The notes below the pieces were generated by a model, which saw nothing but the letters and a program-made list of their open reading frames with translations, did not search any database and was not told where the DNA came from. DNA of 64,000 bases from contig LBYD01000004.1 in assembly GCA_000995965.1 (NCBI GenBank), positions 1-64,000 of the forward strand, in the 5' to 3' direction. Origin of the DNA: Candidatus Moranbacteria bacterium GW2011_GWC2_40_12 (lineage in GTDB: Bacteria > Patescibacteria > Paceibacteria > Moranbacterales > UBA11712). Position 1 is the first letter of the stretch. Every line of letters begins with the position of its first letter. Below, piece by piece: positions 40,750 through 50,749 of this stretch. Made by a program: the position numbers and the translations under genes.

Positions 40750-41659
40750 CGGCGAATCAACCATTGAAAAAACGCTCGTGGGCCTGCTTGTTCAGTCAAA
40801 AAAATTTGATGAACTTATTGTGATTGACGACGGTTCAAAAGACAGATCAGTTGAACGCTTGAAGAATTTCTTGGATGGGCGGATGGATTATAATTTGATC
40901 CAAAATGAGAAACGGCTGGGACTCGCGGCAGGTTATAATAGGGGAATAAAATCTGCGAAAGGCGATCTGATCGTCACTCTTCATCAGGATATAATTTTGG
41001 AAAAAGATTCATTGGAAAAACTGGTCGAGCCGTTTCATGATAAAAAAGTTGTTGCTGCAAGCCACATTGTCTCGCACCCCCTCGAGGTCTGGAACAAATA
41101 CAATTTCTGGCAAAAAAGTTTTTTTGGCCGCCTTGCCGGAAAGGACTTTTCGGGGATTGACGGAAAATTCGATGCTTTCCGGAAAAGCGCGCTTGAGAAA
41201 GCTGGCCTCTTTGACGATAAACATTTCCACACGGCTGGCGAAGACGGAGATATGGTCTTCAAGCTGAAAAAAATGGGAAAAATTGCTGATACCGAAGCAA
41301 GAATAATCCATCTTCACAAAGTTGATCCGAATTTTAGCTGGAAAGATATTGTACACAAGCAGGCCCAATATTCAGAAGCGCAGGGGGTGTTGCTCGCGCT
41401 TGGAAGAATCCGAAATCTTGAAACATTTGGCCGCTCTTTTTTTCGAGAGCTGATGCTTTTGGCGCTTGTTGTTCCTTATTTGAACATTGTTTCATTGATT
41501 TCGATTGCTCTTTACTCATTTCTTTATACTAAGATTATTTTTGAAAAAAACTATAAAGATAAAAGGATATTTATTCTCTCTCTATTTAATATTTTTTTGT
41601 TATTTGTCAGTTCCTTTTACTCTTTGAGAGGATTCATTTATGGAAAACAAAGAATATAA
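40718..41659 (+). CDS. Family 2 glycosyltransferase
   Basis: 313 residues. MKITVIMPVYNGESTIEKTL, then DDGSKDRS, and the LHQDI metal-site equivalent (about 88-92). GEDGDMVFKLKK carries the catalytic acid. C-terminal membrane segments (about 245-305). The start overlaps the acyltransferase by 32 bases. Confidence 0.88.
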   Translation: MKITVIMPVYNGESTIEKTLVGLLVQSKKFDELIVIDDGSKDRSVERLKNFLDGRMDYNLIQNEKRLGLAAGYNRGIKSAKGDLIVTLHQDIILEKDSLEKLVEPFHDKKVVAASHIVSHPLEVWNKYNFWQKSFFGRLAGKDFSGIDGKFDAFRKSALEKAGLFDDKHFHTAGEDGDMVFKLKKMGKIADTEARIIHLHKVDPNFSWKDIVHKQAQYSEAQGVLLALGRIRNLETFGRSFFRELMLLALVVPYLNIVSLISIALYSFLYTKIIFEKNYKDKRIFILSLFNIFLLFVSSFYSLRGFIYGKQRI

Positions 41660-42620
41660 TTCAGACGAAGAAAATCTTATCAGCATAGTGTTGCCTTATT
41701 ATAACAGAAAAGAATTTATCATCGATCAGCTGAATAGTATTCTCGTTCAAACATACGAAAATTGGGAGTTGATTATTGTCGATGATTGTTCGACCGATGG
41801 CTCGGAGGAGATTATTCAAAAGTTTATTGGAGAAAACAAAAATCGAAGAATAACATACAAAAAAAACGAAAGAAACCTGGGGCTCATGAAAAATTTTGAA
41901 AAAGGGCTCAATTACACATCTGGCGAATATATCGCGGTATGCGACTCTGACGATGTTTGGTTTCCAGATAAGCTGGAAAAAGAACTGGAGCGGCTAAAAA
42001 AAGGAAATTTTGGAATGGTGTATTCGGATCTGGTGGTAGTTGATAAAGACCTGAAAGTGATGAAACAATCTTTCATAAAGAGCTGCTTATCCTTTTTCAG
42101 CAACCAAAGAGACGATTCGTTCGATGAATTGATCAACGACAATCACATAACCGCGCCAACGATCCTGTTCATGGCCGAGCTGAAACAAAAGCTCATTCCA
42201 TTTTCTCAGTATGTTATGCAGGATTATTGGATTGCAATTGTATCCTCTATTTTTTCCTCCATTGGGTACTTAAACAAGCCGACTGTTTTTTATAGGCAAC
42301 ATTCAGAAAACATGATTGGTGCGAGCCAATTTTCTGCCAGCGGGTTGATTTTGGGGAGAAAAAAAATATCCCTGGAAAATCACCTGAAGATAAAAAAAAA
42401 TAGCCTTCTTTTTCTGAATGATCTTTCCAGTGTTAAGGGAATAAATGGGGAAATTAAGAATAAAATCAACAAAAAAATAAAAAAAACGAAGATTTTGACG
42501 GACTATCTGTCAAAACTGAAGGTGAACAAGACAAGCTTTTTGAAATGCATTTTGGATTGTTGGAAGTTAAGTGCATATAGGGAAATTATACAAATAATTT
42601 ATTTTCGCCTAAAATCATAA
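41640..42620 (+). CDS. Family 2 glycosyltransferase
   Basis: 326 residues. SIVLPYYNRKEFIIDQLNSI, DDCSTDGSEE, and VCDSDDVWFPDKL with the metal-binding Asp residues (about 101-105). Fully soluble with a basic C-terminus. Overlaps the previous gene by 20 bases, indicating tight coupling. Confidence 0.9.
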   Translation: MENKEYNSDEENLISIVLPYYNRKEFIIDQLNSILVQTYENWELIIVDDCSTDGSEEIIQKFIGENKNRRITYKKNERNLGLMKNFEKGLNYTSGEYIAVCDSDDVWFPDKLEKELERLKKGNFGMVYSDLVVVDKDLKVMKQSFIKSCLSFFSNQRDDSFDELINDNHITAPTILFMAELKQKLIPFSQYVMQDYWIAIVSSIFSSIGYLNKPTVFYRQHSENMIGASQFSASGLILGRKKISLENHLKIKKNSLLFLNDLSSVKGINGEIKNKINKKIKKTKILTDYLSKLKVNKTSFLKCILDCWKLSAYREIIQIIYFRLKS

Positions 42621-42632
42621 AAAGCATCAGAA

Positions 42633-43370
42633 ATGAGATACGGCAAAAATTTTTTTGAAGGGCACAAGGACGGTTCGCTTTCGTCGGCCAAAGTGGTTGT
42701 TCCTCAGATTATGAAATTATTGCAACCGAAAAAAGTAGTCGACGTTGGATGTGGGATCGGAACATGGTTGTCTGTTTTCAGGGAAGAAGGCGTGGACGAA
42801 GTGCTAGGAATAGACGGAAATTGGTTAGACAAAGAAATGCTATTGGTCCCCAAGGAATATTTTCAAAATGCTAATCTGGAAAAGCCGCTGGAAATTGGGG
42901 AAAAATTTGACCTTGTCGTATCCCTGGAAGTTGCTGAACATCTTCCGCAAAATTGCGCCGAGAACTTTATTGACTCTTTGATACAGCTTGGCCCGGCAAT
43001 TCTTTTTTCGGCTGCTATTCCCCATCAGGGCGGAACTCATCATCAAAACGAGCAGTGGCCGGATTATTGGCAAAAAAAATTTGAAGAGAGAGGATATTTA
43101 TTTATAGACTGCATAAGAAAAAAAATATGGGATAGTGATAAAGTAGCATGGTGGTATGCCCAGAATATATTTCTTGCAGTAAAAAAAGAATTGCTGGATT
43201 CAAATGAAATGCTGAAAAAAGAGTTTCTTGATAATAGAGGGAATGCGCTTTCGCTCGTGCACCCCCGGAATTATCTTTCAAAGTTCGGGTTTAAATCGGC
43301 GCTAATAAATATTATACCCCATAGAGCCGCGAGAACAGTAAAAAAATATTTTGTATGGTTTCAAAAATAA
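42633..43370 (+). CDS. Class I SAM methyltransferase
   Basis: 245 residues. Motif I VVDVGCGIGTWLSVF (about 34-48), GIDGNWLDKEML, and VVSLEVAEHLPQNC. A region typical of sugar methyltransferases follows (HQGGTHHQNEQWPDYWQKKF). ATG 42633, 12 bases after the previous stop. Confidence 0.87.
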   Translation: MRYGKNFFEGHKDGSLSSAKVVVPQIMKLLQPKKVVDVGCGIGTWLSVFREEGVDEVLGIDGNWLDKEMLLVPKEYFQNANLEKPLEIGEKFDLVVSLEVAEHLPQNCAENFIDSLIQLGPAILFSAAIPHQGGTHHQNEQWPDYWQKKFEERGYLFIDCIRKKIWDSDKVAWWYAQNIFLAVKKELLDSNEMLKKEFLDNRGNALSLVHPRNYLSKFGFKSALINIIPHRAARTVKKYFVWFQK

Positions 43371-44062
43371 TAAAAATTATCAAGAAAAATTTTCTTTATA
43401 ATAGATTTATCAGCTTCACTGTTGTGAAAATGGAGGCGTTCGTCAAAAAATCCGCCGAACAAATCAAAAAGCAATCGAAGATAATTGATATCGGGGCTGG
43501 AACCTGTCCCTATAAAAAATATTTCAAAAATATAAGCTATATTTCTCAGGATTTTTGCGTTAATGCTGAAAATGATTGGGATTTTAGCCATATTGATATT
43601 AAATCTGATGCCCACGATATACCAGTCGAAGACGGTTCATTTGATAATATCTTATGTATATCTGTTTTGGAGCATTTAGCTTATCCGCATAAAGCGATTG
43701 GAGAATTTTCACGTATTCTGAGAAGCAAAGGGAGAATCTATCTCGCAGCTCCTTTGACATGGGGGGAGCATCATGAGCCATTTGACTATTTTCGCTACAC
43801 CAAATTCGGTCTTAGAAAGATGGCTGAAGAAAATAACCTGAAGGTTATAAGCATAAAAAGCCAAGGAGGTTTTTTTATTCTTCTATCTCAGACAATCACC
43901 GGTTTTCCCCATAATTATATAAGAAAAAAATTTCTGGCGAATACGTGTTTTTTGATTTTATATCCGATTAATTTTCTGATAGGATTCACATGCTATTTCC
44001 TGGATAAAATCGATAAGACAAAAATCACGGTATTTTATGAATGCATTTTTGAGAAGAAATAA
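43355..44062 (+). CDS. Class I SAM methyltransferase
   Basis: 235 residues. IIDIGAGTCPYKKYF (about 42-56), NILCISVLEHLAYPHKAIGE, then a C-terminal hydrophobic stretch (LILYPINFLIGFTCYFL) that may anchor it. Overlaps the upstream methyltransferase by 16 bases. Confidence 0.85.
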   Translation: MVSKIIKIIKKNFLYNRFISFTVVKMEAFVKKSAEQIKKQSKIIDIGAGTCPYKKYFKNISYISQDFCVNAENDWDFSHIDIKSDAHDIPVEDGSFDNILCISVLEHLAYPHKAIGEFSRILRSKGRIYLAAPLTWGEHHEPFDYFRYTKFGLRKMAEENNLKVISIKSQGGFFILLSQTITGFPHNYIRKKFLANTCFLILYPINFLIGFTCYFLDKIDKTKITVFYECIFEKK

Positions 44063-44138
44063 TATGGAAGAGAAAGAAAATCGAAAAACTCCCTGCTGTT
44101 ATCCGGACAGTATTTAATTGCACTGATTTTATTGTTTT

Positions 44139-45326
44139 ATGGATTATGGGATAAAAAGAATAATTGTTACGGCCTTGGTGCCAAAAGCGGCCAGACACAA
44201 AGGAAAAACTGGCGGGATATCGAGATTGGCGGAGATTCTGAAAAGATTTCATAATCAGTACGGATTCAATATTGTCCTTGTTTCTTCTGAAAGGATCTAT
44301 GCGGATTATTTGAATGAAAATGGCGTTTCTGTCGAATTCAAATTTGTGAAATCAAGCTTGAAGTTCAAGAGCCTGCTGGGGCTTTGCATCAAATCCACGT
44401 TGATACTAATAAAATCATTTTTTGTTTTGAATCTCGATTTTCTAGAAAGTAAAAATGAGAAAGTAATTGTATATGCATCTTCCGACCTATTTTGGGAGGT
44501 AATTCCAGCATTCTTTTTCAAAATCAAGAAAAAAAAGATTGAATGGATTCAGGTGATCCATCATATTTATCCGGATTGGAAAAGAAGGCCCGGAAAAAAA
44601 ATAGAGAGTTTTTTTGGCTTTTATTTGCAAAGATTATCCTTTTGGATGATCAGGAAAAAAGCCGATAAAATTATTATTTTGAACAGCGTTGTCAAAAAGG
44701 ATCTGATGATAATGGGGTTTCCCGAAAACAAGATATTTGTTTCTTCTAACGGAATAGATGCTGGTTATTTTGAAAATACAGGTAAAACGGAATCGGCTTA
44801 TGACGGCATTTTTTTAGGGAGATTGAGCCATAGCAAGGGAATTGTTGATCTTATCGAAATATGGGATGGTGTTTGCCAAGAAGTTCCCGAAGCTAAACTT
44901 GGGATCATCGGCGGGGGAAGCAGCGAAGCAAAAAGTTTTCTGAAAAAGAAGATAAACAGTTTTGGCCTTGAAAAAAAAGTGGTTTTGCTCGGTTTTTTGG
45001 GAGATAAGAAAGCGTATCCAATTCTAAAATCCGGAAAAGTTTTTTTGTTTCCCTCGCACGAAGAAGGGTGGGGGATTGCTATCGCTGAAGCCATGGCTTG
45101 TGGTTTGCCAGTTGTGAGTTGGGATTTGCCTGTATTCAAAGAGATATTTGAAAATTATACAGTACAGATAAAAGAAAACGATATTCGATTATTTTCTAAA
45201 AAAGTGGTTGAGCTCCTGAAACATGATACTCTGCGAGAGAAAGCAGGTATGGACGGCAAGGAATTTATAAAAAAATATTCCTGGGATAGTGTAGCAGCGA
45301 AAGAGCTAGAAATAATATCTTTATAG
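44139..45326 (+). CDS. GT-B (family 4) glycosyltransferase
   Basis: 395 residues. The N-terminal domain starts with the Gly-rich acceptor loop KGKTGGISRLAEIL. The C-terminal donor domain has GRLSHSKGI (about 227-235) and the E-x7-E motif in HEEGWGIAIAEAMACG. Retaining nucleotide-sugar transferase; the sugar is unknown. 76 bases of non-coding sequence precede it. Confidence 0.9.
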   Translation: MDYGIKRIIVTALVPKAARHKGKTGGISRLAEILKRFHNQYGFNIVLVSSERIYADYLNENGVSVEFKFVKSSLKFKSLLGLCIKSTLILIKSFFVLNLDFLESKNEKVIVYASSDLFWEVIPAFFFKIKKKKIEWIQVIHHIYPDWKRRPGKKIESFFGFYLQRLSFWMIRKKADKIIILNSVVKKDLMIMGFPENKIFVSSNGIDAGYFENTGKTESAYDGIFLGRLSHSKGIVDLIEIWDGVCQEVPEAKLGIIGGGSSEAKSFLKKKINSFGLEKKVVLLGFLGDKKAYPILKSGKVFLFPSHEEGWGIAIAEAMACGLPVVSWDLPVFKEIFENYTVQIKENDIRLFSKKVVELLKHDTLREKAGMDGKEFIKKYSWDSVAAKELEIISL

Positions 45327-45337
45327 CAGCTAGGATA

Positions 45338-46087
45338 ATGATTGAAAATAAGATAATTCAGAAAAATTTTTATAACAAACATTTTTCCAAAGAAAGCAGC
45401 CGGAGCGATGCTTGTTTCGACGCGGGCAAAAAATATTATTTGGATAATTTCATCAGCTCGGTGATTCGGCCTGATTCAAAAAAAGTGCTGGAAATCGGAT
45501 GCGGCAACGGCTTTCTCACTTATTTTATTTTGAAAAGACCTATCCACCTCACAGCCATTGATATTTCAGAAATTGCCATCGAAAGCATGAAAAAAATATT
45601 TGCTCATGAAATCGAACAAGGGAAACTAGATTCGAAGTGCGCCGACATCCTTGAATTTATGGAAAGTACGGATGGAAAATACGATGCCATAATCGGCTCA
45701 GGAATAATTCATCATATTCAAAAAAAAGATTGGAAAAAATTATTTGAATTAGCACATAATAAATTGAATCATGGTGGGATTTTCGCTTGTGGCCCAGAAC
45801 CAAATGCAGGGGGATTATATGCTTTCATTTGGCCCATGGCGAAATTTTTTTATAGCTTGTTCGGAATTGATTATGACCGGGAAGTTGAAAAGGGCACATT
45901 CGATATGATCCCGAGGAAGCTAAAGTCGGTTCTCAAAGAGGCGGGATTTCGAAATCCTGAAATCATCCCGTATCAAGTGATTCCCCATTTTCATTTGAAA
46001 ATTCTGGAATATTTTGGCAAGAAAATAATAAAACATGTTCCAGGAAAATTATCATTTTATATAATTATTAAGGGAGAAAAGAGATAA
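45338..46087 (+). CDS. Class I SAM methyltransferase
   Basis: 249 residues. VLEIGCGNGFLTYFI (about 48-62), AIDISEIAIESMKK, then GSGIIHHI and a C-terminal region with FFYSLFGIDYDREVEK. It ends one base before the radical SAM gene, so the two are probably co-translated. Confidence 0.88.
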   Translation: MIENKIIQKNFYNKHFSKESSRSDACFDAGKKYYLDNFISSVIRPDSKKVLEIGCGNGFLTYFILKRPIHLTAIDISEIAIESMKKIFAHEIEQGKLDSKCADILEFMESTDGKYDAIIGSGIIHHIQKKDWKKLFELAHNKLNHGGIFACGPEPNAGGLYAFIWPMAKFFYSLFGIDYDREVEKGTFDMIPRKLKSVLKEAGFRNPEIIPYQVIPHFHLKILEYFGKKIIKHVPGKLSFYIIIKGEKR

Positions 46088-46088
46088 A

Positions 46089-47531
46089 ATGAAAAAAAAA
46101 GTTCTCTTGTATAATGCGATGCAAACAGCCTATGCCAACTCGGATAATTCTCCGTCTTTTTCTTTGATGGCATTGAGCGCCTATCTCAAGCAAAAGGGAT
46201 ATCAAGCAGAATTGCTGCTGAACAATTGCTCCGACACGGAACTGAAAAATACCTTGAAGGACTGCCTGGCGGTAGGCTTTTCATTGTATACAGGCGGAAC
46301 AAGAGATGCCTTCAAGATAGCCTCGCGGATAAGATCTTTTTCTCCGGAGCTTCCTTTGATTTGGGGAGGCTACCATCCGACCCTGGAAGCGGACCAATGC
46401 CTCCAAAGCGATTATATCGATTATGTTATTCGAGGACAGGGAGAAATTACCTTATTAGAACTGTTAAAAAATTTTGAAAAACCGGATGAAAATCTGCTGG
46501 AATCCGTAAAGGGATTGTCTTATAAAAAAAATGGAGAAATATCCCACAATGAGACAAGAGAGTCTTCAAATATAAACGGATTTCCAAGTTTTGATTATGG
46601 CCTGTACGGCCATGTGTTCAAAAATGCTTCTGAAGCCACGTATATAACCAGCCGGGGATGCCCGTTTTCCTGCAAATTTTGCTGCTCGTCAAGCTTCAAT
46701 CGAAATCACGGAATGAAGTTTTACCAGCTTTCTTTGGACAGGGTTTTTTCTGACCTTGAATTTTTGATATCCACCTATAATCTGGAAAAAATAAATTTTT
46801 TTGACGACAATTTTTTTATTGAATCCGGAAGGATAAGGAAATTTGTCGAAGGATATAAGAAAAGGGGCTTCAACTTTCAATGGACAGCCTATGGGCGATG
46901 CCGCTTCTTTGCAAATGCTGAAGATGACTTGATAAAAAAATTGAAAGAAACAGGCCTGGAAAGAATTTTTTTTGGAGTCGAATCGGGATCTCAAATGATT
47001 TTGAACATGGTGAACAAACAAATGAAAACAGATGATGTTTTGCTGGCACTTCGAAAAATTACCCAATTTGGAATTTTGGGAGACTTCACTTTTATCAACG
47101 GTTTTCCCAATGAAAAGGTATTGGACGTTTTCAAAAGTTTAGGGCTCAGGAACAAAATAAAGAAAATATCTCCAAAATCAAGCGTGCGCTTTTTTGTTTT
47201 TACGCCGCTTCCCGGAACAGAAATGCTGGAAACCTGCGAAAAACTCGGATATAAAAAACCCGAAGGAGTCAGAGACTGGAAGTCTTATGAATACCATTCG
47301 TTCAAAGCTCCCTGGCTGTCTCGGAGCTATCAAAGCTTTGTAAACAGCATTTCCTGGGCAGCGCAATTCAGCGAACTGGATCCAAGCATTGGGACGAATA
47401 TATTATCAAAATTAGTTTTCAAATTTTTGGCAAAAGATGCCGATTTTCGCTTCAAGCACAAAATATTTTTTCTTTCTCCGGAATTCAAAATTATAAATAC
47501 TATTTATAGAAGAAAAATAATACGGGGGTAA
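46089..47531 (+). CDS. B12-binding radical SAM protein
   Basis: 480 residues. N-terminal cobalamin-binding domain (about 10-130, with WGGYHPTLEA), then SRGCPFSCKFCCSS holding the CX3CX2C iron-sulfur motif (about 195-202). GVESGSQMILNMVNK and a C-terminal helical region follow. Chemistry is probably methylation or C-C bond formation on the glycan or lipid; inferred from the locus. Confidence 0.9.
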   Translation: MKKKVLLYNAMQTAYANSDNSPSFSLMALSAYLKQKGYQAELLLNNCSDTELKNTLKDCLAVGFSLYTGGTRDAFKIASRIRSFSPELPLIWGGYHPTLEADQCLQSDYIDYVIRGQGEITLLELLKNFEKPDENLLESVKGLSYKKNGEISHNETRESSNINGFPSFDYGLYGHVFKNASEATYITSRGCPFSCKFCCSSSFNRNHGMKFYQLSLDRVFSDLEFLISTYNLEKINFFDDNFFIESGRIRKFVEGYKKRGFNFQWTAYGRCRFFANAEDDLIKKLKETGLERIFFGVESGSQMILNMVNKQMKTDDVLLALRKITQFGILGDFTFINGFPNEKVLDVFKSLGLRNKIKKISPKSSVRFFVFTPLPGTEMLETCEKLGYKKPEGVRDWKSYEYHSFKAPWLSRSYQSFVNSISWAAQFSELDPSIGTNILSKLVFKFLAKDADFRFKHKIFFLSPEFKIINTIYRRKIIRG

Positions 47532-47561
47532 CTTGAAATCATTAATCATTTTTATAATTAC

Positions 47562-48092
47562 ATGAAAAGTGGAACTAAAAAAATTATCGCTGTTAGCGCT
47601 GTCGTTCTCTTGCTGGCCGCATCAAGGCTCCTGAAACATCCCTACAATTTCACGCCCATCACTGCTATGTCGATATTTGCTGGATGCTATTTGCGAAAAA
47701 ACTGGGGGCTGGTCTTTCCGCTGGGAGGAATGCTGGTCAGCGACTTTTTCATCGGTTTTTACGACTGGAAACTGATGGCAGCGGTTTATGCCGGCATTGC
47801 AATATCATTCTATATTGGCTGGTATCTGCGAAAAAAAATAACATGGAATCGAGTGATTTTCGCGGCTTTGATATCTTCTTTGCTTTTTTTTGTTGTTTCT
47901 AATTTTGCAGTATGGTTGTTCTATCAGTGGTACCCGCATACGCTGGCCGGTTTGAACCAGTGTTTCATTTTGGCGCTGCCTTTTTTCAAGAACAGTTTGG
48001 CTGGCGACTTGATTTATACCGGAGCGATATTCGCTGCCTATGAATTTTCCTTTAGAAAAATAAAGCAACGGGCCCTTCCTAAGGCTGCCTAA
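47562..48092 (+). CDS. DUF6580-like membrane protein
   Basis: 176 residues with about five membrane segments. FTPITAMSIFAGCYLRKNWG and LGGMLVSDFFIGFYDWK match the family resembling ECF-transporter S-components. Function unknown. Located between glycan genes and may be a passenger. Confidence 0.78.
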   Translation: MKSGTKKIIAVSAVVLLLAASRLLKHPYNFTPITAMSIFAGCYLRKNWGLVFPLGGMLVSDFFIGFYDWKLMAAVYAGIAISFYIGWYLRKKITWNRVIFAALISSLLFFVVSNFAVWLFYQWYPHTLAGLNQCFILALPFFKNSLAGDLIYTGAIFAAYEFSFRKIKQRALPKAA

Positions 48093-48096
48093 AAAT

Positions 48097-48717
48097 ATGT
48101 TTGAAAAAGATCCTTTGCTGAATCTGGACAAATCTCCTCACAGTCCGCACAATATTATTCCCAATCTGATAAAGAAAGAAAAAGCTTATATTTTAGACGT
48201 GGGCTGCAACACAGGGATGATAGGCAAAGAGATTATCAAAAAAAAAGCGGCAATTGTTGATGGTATTGATATCAACAAAGAGGCCCTGAAAAAAGCTTCG
48301 GAAGCCTATCGAAAAGTTTTTCAGCGGGATTTGTCTCGTGATAAAATAGAAATCGAGGAAGAAAAATATGACTATATAATTTATTCCGATATTTTGGAGC
48401 ATCTGCCAAGACCGGATCAAATATTACGGGACATGAAAAGATATCTGAAGGGCGATGGAAGAGCGATTATATCTTTGCCTAACGTTGCGCGATTAGAAAT
48501 CAGAGTCGGTTTGCTTTTTGGAAATTTTGACTATAAGCCGGGAATTCTAAGCGAAGATCATTTGCGTTTTTTCACCAAAAAGAGCGCTATTGAAATGATC
48601 GAAAAATGCGGGTATGGAGTAGTGGGCATAGTTCCAACCGGATTTGGGCATCGGTTTGGGATGTTGACCACCCTGACTGCGTTTCAATTCGTTTATGTTT
48701 GTAAAAAATCATTATGA
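48097..48717 (+). CDS. Class I SAM methyltransferase
   Basis: 206 residues. ILDVGCNTGMIGKEI (about 31-45), GIDINKEALKKA, and DYIIYSDILEHLPRPDQILR. The C-terminal FGHRFGML is common in methyltransferases of O-antigen loci. Stop and next start overlap (ATGA). Confidence 0.88.
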   Translation: MFEKDPLLNLDKSPHSPHNIIPNLIKKEKAYILDVGCNTGMIGKEIIKKKAAIVDGIDINKEALKKASEAYRKVFQRDLSRDKIEIEEEKYDYIIYSDILEHLPRPDQILRDMKRYLKGDGRAIISLPNVARLEIRVGLLFGNFDYKPGILSEDHLRFFTKKSAIEMIEKCGYGVVGIVPTGFGHRFGMLTTLTAFQFVYVCKKSL

Positions 48718-49886
48718 AAGTGCTTGTCATTGAACCATGTTTTGTCGGCTACGGAGGTTATTTCCGGTCTTACAATATTTGCCTCAGTTTAAGCAAAAAA
48801 CACATTTCAGCGGATTTGCTTGTTTCAAGCAACAAAAAATTTAACTTCTCCATAAAAAAAACAAGAATAAATGAAAACTTTTGCCAGTACGAACTGCCAA
48901 GATTCAGTATCCATCCTTATCTTAACGGCCGGTTAGTGAGAGCTTTCCTGGCAATTATATTGGGTCTCTGCAAAAAATATGACATTATCCACGCGTGTGT
49001 TCCAACGCAGCTCGAATCAAATGTATCGGCTTTTTTCCTGAAACTCCTTGGGAAAAAAATAGTGATTGATTGGGATGATTATTGGATAGGCAGTCCGCTT
49101 TTCAAAAGAGACACAATCGTAAAAAAATATATAACTTTTTGCGAAAAAAAGTCGCCCAAATATTTTGCAAATATCGTTGTTGTCAGCGATTTTTTGGAGG
49201 ATAAAGCAAAAAAATGGGGTGCGAAAAAAATCCTCAAGCTGATAAATGGAGTGAATGCCAGCCAATTCACTGTGCACACAAGAGAAGAGGGAATAAGCAA
49301 GCTAGGTTTGGATGAAAATAAAAAATATTTATTAACTTTCGGAAATAGTTTTGCAAACGATAGGGCGCGCCTGCTTTTCGATACTTTTGAAAGGATATTC
49401 AATCTGGATCCCGAAGTTTATCTCTTATTCAATCTGGATCCCCTGAAAATAATTGGGGAACAAAGCCTGGCGAAAGAACGCAATTTTAAATGCCTGAAAA
49501 ATATAATCAATGTCGGATACATTAGCCAAAATGATTTGGGCTATTATCTGGGTGTTTGCGAAGCCGTTATTTTTCTGCAGGGAGAAACGAAAGATGAGAT
49601 TGCCTGTTTTCCCATAAGAATCGGGAGTTATCTGAATGGAGAATCTGCTATAATAATAAACGACGTCAATTCTGAAACTGGAAATACGCTGAAAAAATGC
49701 AATTGTGCCATCATAGAAAAAGATTTATCAATTTTAGCACATAAGGCCGTTGAATTTATACACGACAAAAATCGGCAAGTGGAGATGAAAAAAAAAGTTA
49801 TATCGGCTAAAAATGAGTTGTCTTGGGACAATCAGATAGAAAAATTGGTTCATTTTTACGGCGAAATAATCCAAAAAAGAAAATAA
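48714..49886 (+). CDS. GT-B glycosyltransferase
   Basis: 390 residues. The N-terminal acceptor domain begins KVLVIEPCFVGYGGYFRSYN. DWDDYWIG lies at about 122-129. The donor half is weaker than usual: GETKDEIACFPIRIGSYLNG in place of the typical E-x7-E. A short direct repeat of 16 bases (near 49398 and 49433) encodes FNLDP twice. Family 4-like; the sugar is unknown. Confidence 0.8.
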   Translation: MKVLVIEPCFVGYGGYFRSYNICLSLSKKHISADLLVSSNKKFNFSIKKTRINENFCQYELPRFSIHPYLNGRLVRAFLAIILGLCKKYDIIHACVPTQLESNVSAFFLKLLGKKIVIDWDDYWIGSPLFKRDTIVKKYITFCEKKSPKYFANIVVVSDFLEDKAKKWGAKKILKLINGVNASQFTVHTREEGISKLGLDENKKYLLTFGNSFANDRARLLFDTFERIFNLDPEVYLLFNLDPLKIIGEQSLAKERNFKCLKNIINVGYISQNDLGYYLGVCEAVIFLQGETKDEIACFPIRIGSYLNGESAIIINDVNSETGNTLKKCNCAIIEKDLSILAHKAVEFIHDKNRQVEMKKKVISAKNELSWDNQIEKLVHFYGEIIQKRK

Positions 49887-49902
49887 TGTTAGGCTATATA
49901 GA

Positions 49903-50745
49903 ATGAATATGATAAAACAGCGAGTTGATGCTTCCGTATACGATGACAAATATTATGCCGGACGATATCAAAATATTGACTATCGGAATTTGGAAAGATT
50001 GGGCGACTTTGGCCATATCTATCAAAAAGCCGGTTCCATGCTGCAGCCTGAAGAACAGGATAAGATTGTTGATTTCGGATGCGGGATTGGTCACCTATCC
50101 TTTTATTTATTCCTGAAGTACAAATGCGATGTAACCGGAGTAGATTATTCGCAGGACGCTCTTTTTTTATGCGAGAAAAATCTGAAGTTGCTTGAAGCTC
50201 GGATTGAATATTCTTCGATTAGAGAAAAAGTACGCTTTGTATATTTCAATATCAATAATCCGCCCAACTTCAAAAATATCAAAGCAGTTTTTCTGATTGA
50301 TGTGGTCGAGCATCTGTATGATCACGAGCTGAAGCTTGTTTTGGGTGAAATAAAAAAATGGGGCGGTAAAAATGGAATTCAGATTATTATCCATACGGAT
50401 AACAATAATTATTTGAAATTCATCCGGCCCATACTGGATTTTTTGGCCGTTTGTTTCAAAAAAAACACTTATCAAAAGTTGAACAAGGGATATGCGGAAG
50501 TGGCGAAAGGCCACGTGAATCTCACAACTGCTGGAAGACTCAAGAGAAAACTGGTTTCGCATAATTTCAGAGTTTTGAAGATTGAATATCCATTGATGAA
50601 TACTACCACGACCAAGAATCAGCTGGGTCCAATAGCACAGCACTGGTTTGTACTGTATCCAATAATTTTTTTTGGCAAGATTCTGTATTTCTTGCGGCCG
50701 AGCTTTTATGTCCTCGCGGAAAATAAAGAGACTTTCCAAAACTAA
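49903..50745 (+). CDS. Class I SAM methyltransferase
   Basis: 280 residues. IVDFGCGIGHLSFYL (about 55-69), GVDYSQDALFLCEK, and AVFLIDVVEHLYDHELKL. Start ATG 49903 with an alternative at 49909. Part of the downstream methyltransferase group. Confidence 0.87.
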   Translation: MNMIKQRVDASVYDDKYYAGRYQNIDYRNLERLGDFGHIYQKAGSMLQPEEQDKIVDFGCGIGHLSFYLFLKYKCDVTGVDYSQDALFLCEKNLKLLEARIEYSSIREKVRFVYFNINNPPNFKNIKAVFLIDVVEHLYDHELKLVLGEIKKWGGKNGIQIIIHTDNNNYLKFIRPILDFLAVCFKKNTYQKLNKGYAEVAKGHVNLTTAGRLKRKLVSHNFRVLKIEYPLMNTTTTKNQLGPIAQHWFVLYPIIFFGKILYFLRPSFYVLAENKETFQN

Positions 50746-50749
50746 CTGC

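Noticed and set aside
44063..44138. Short frame between a methyltransferase and a GT-B gene
   Set aside because: At most about 30 codons without start signals; probably non-coding.
49398..49449. 16-base direct repeat in a glycosyltransferase as a recombination site
   Set aside because: Only two copies inside one coding frame, explained by the repeated FNLDP; no other sign of mobility.
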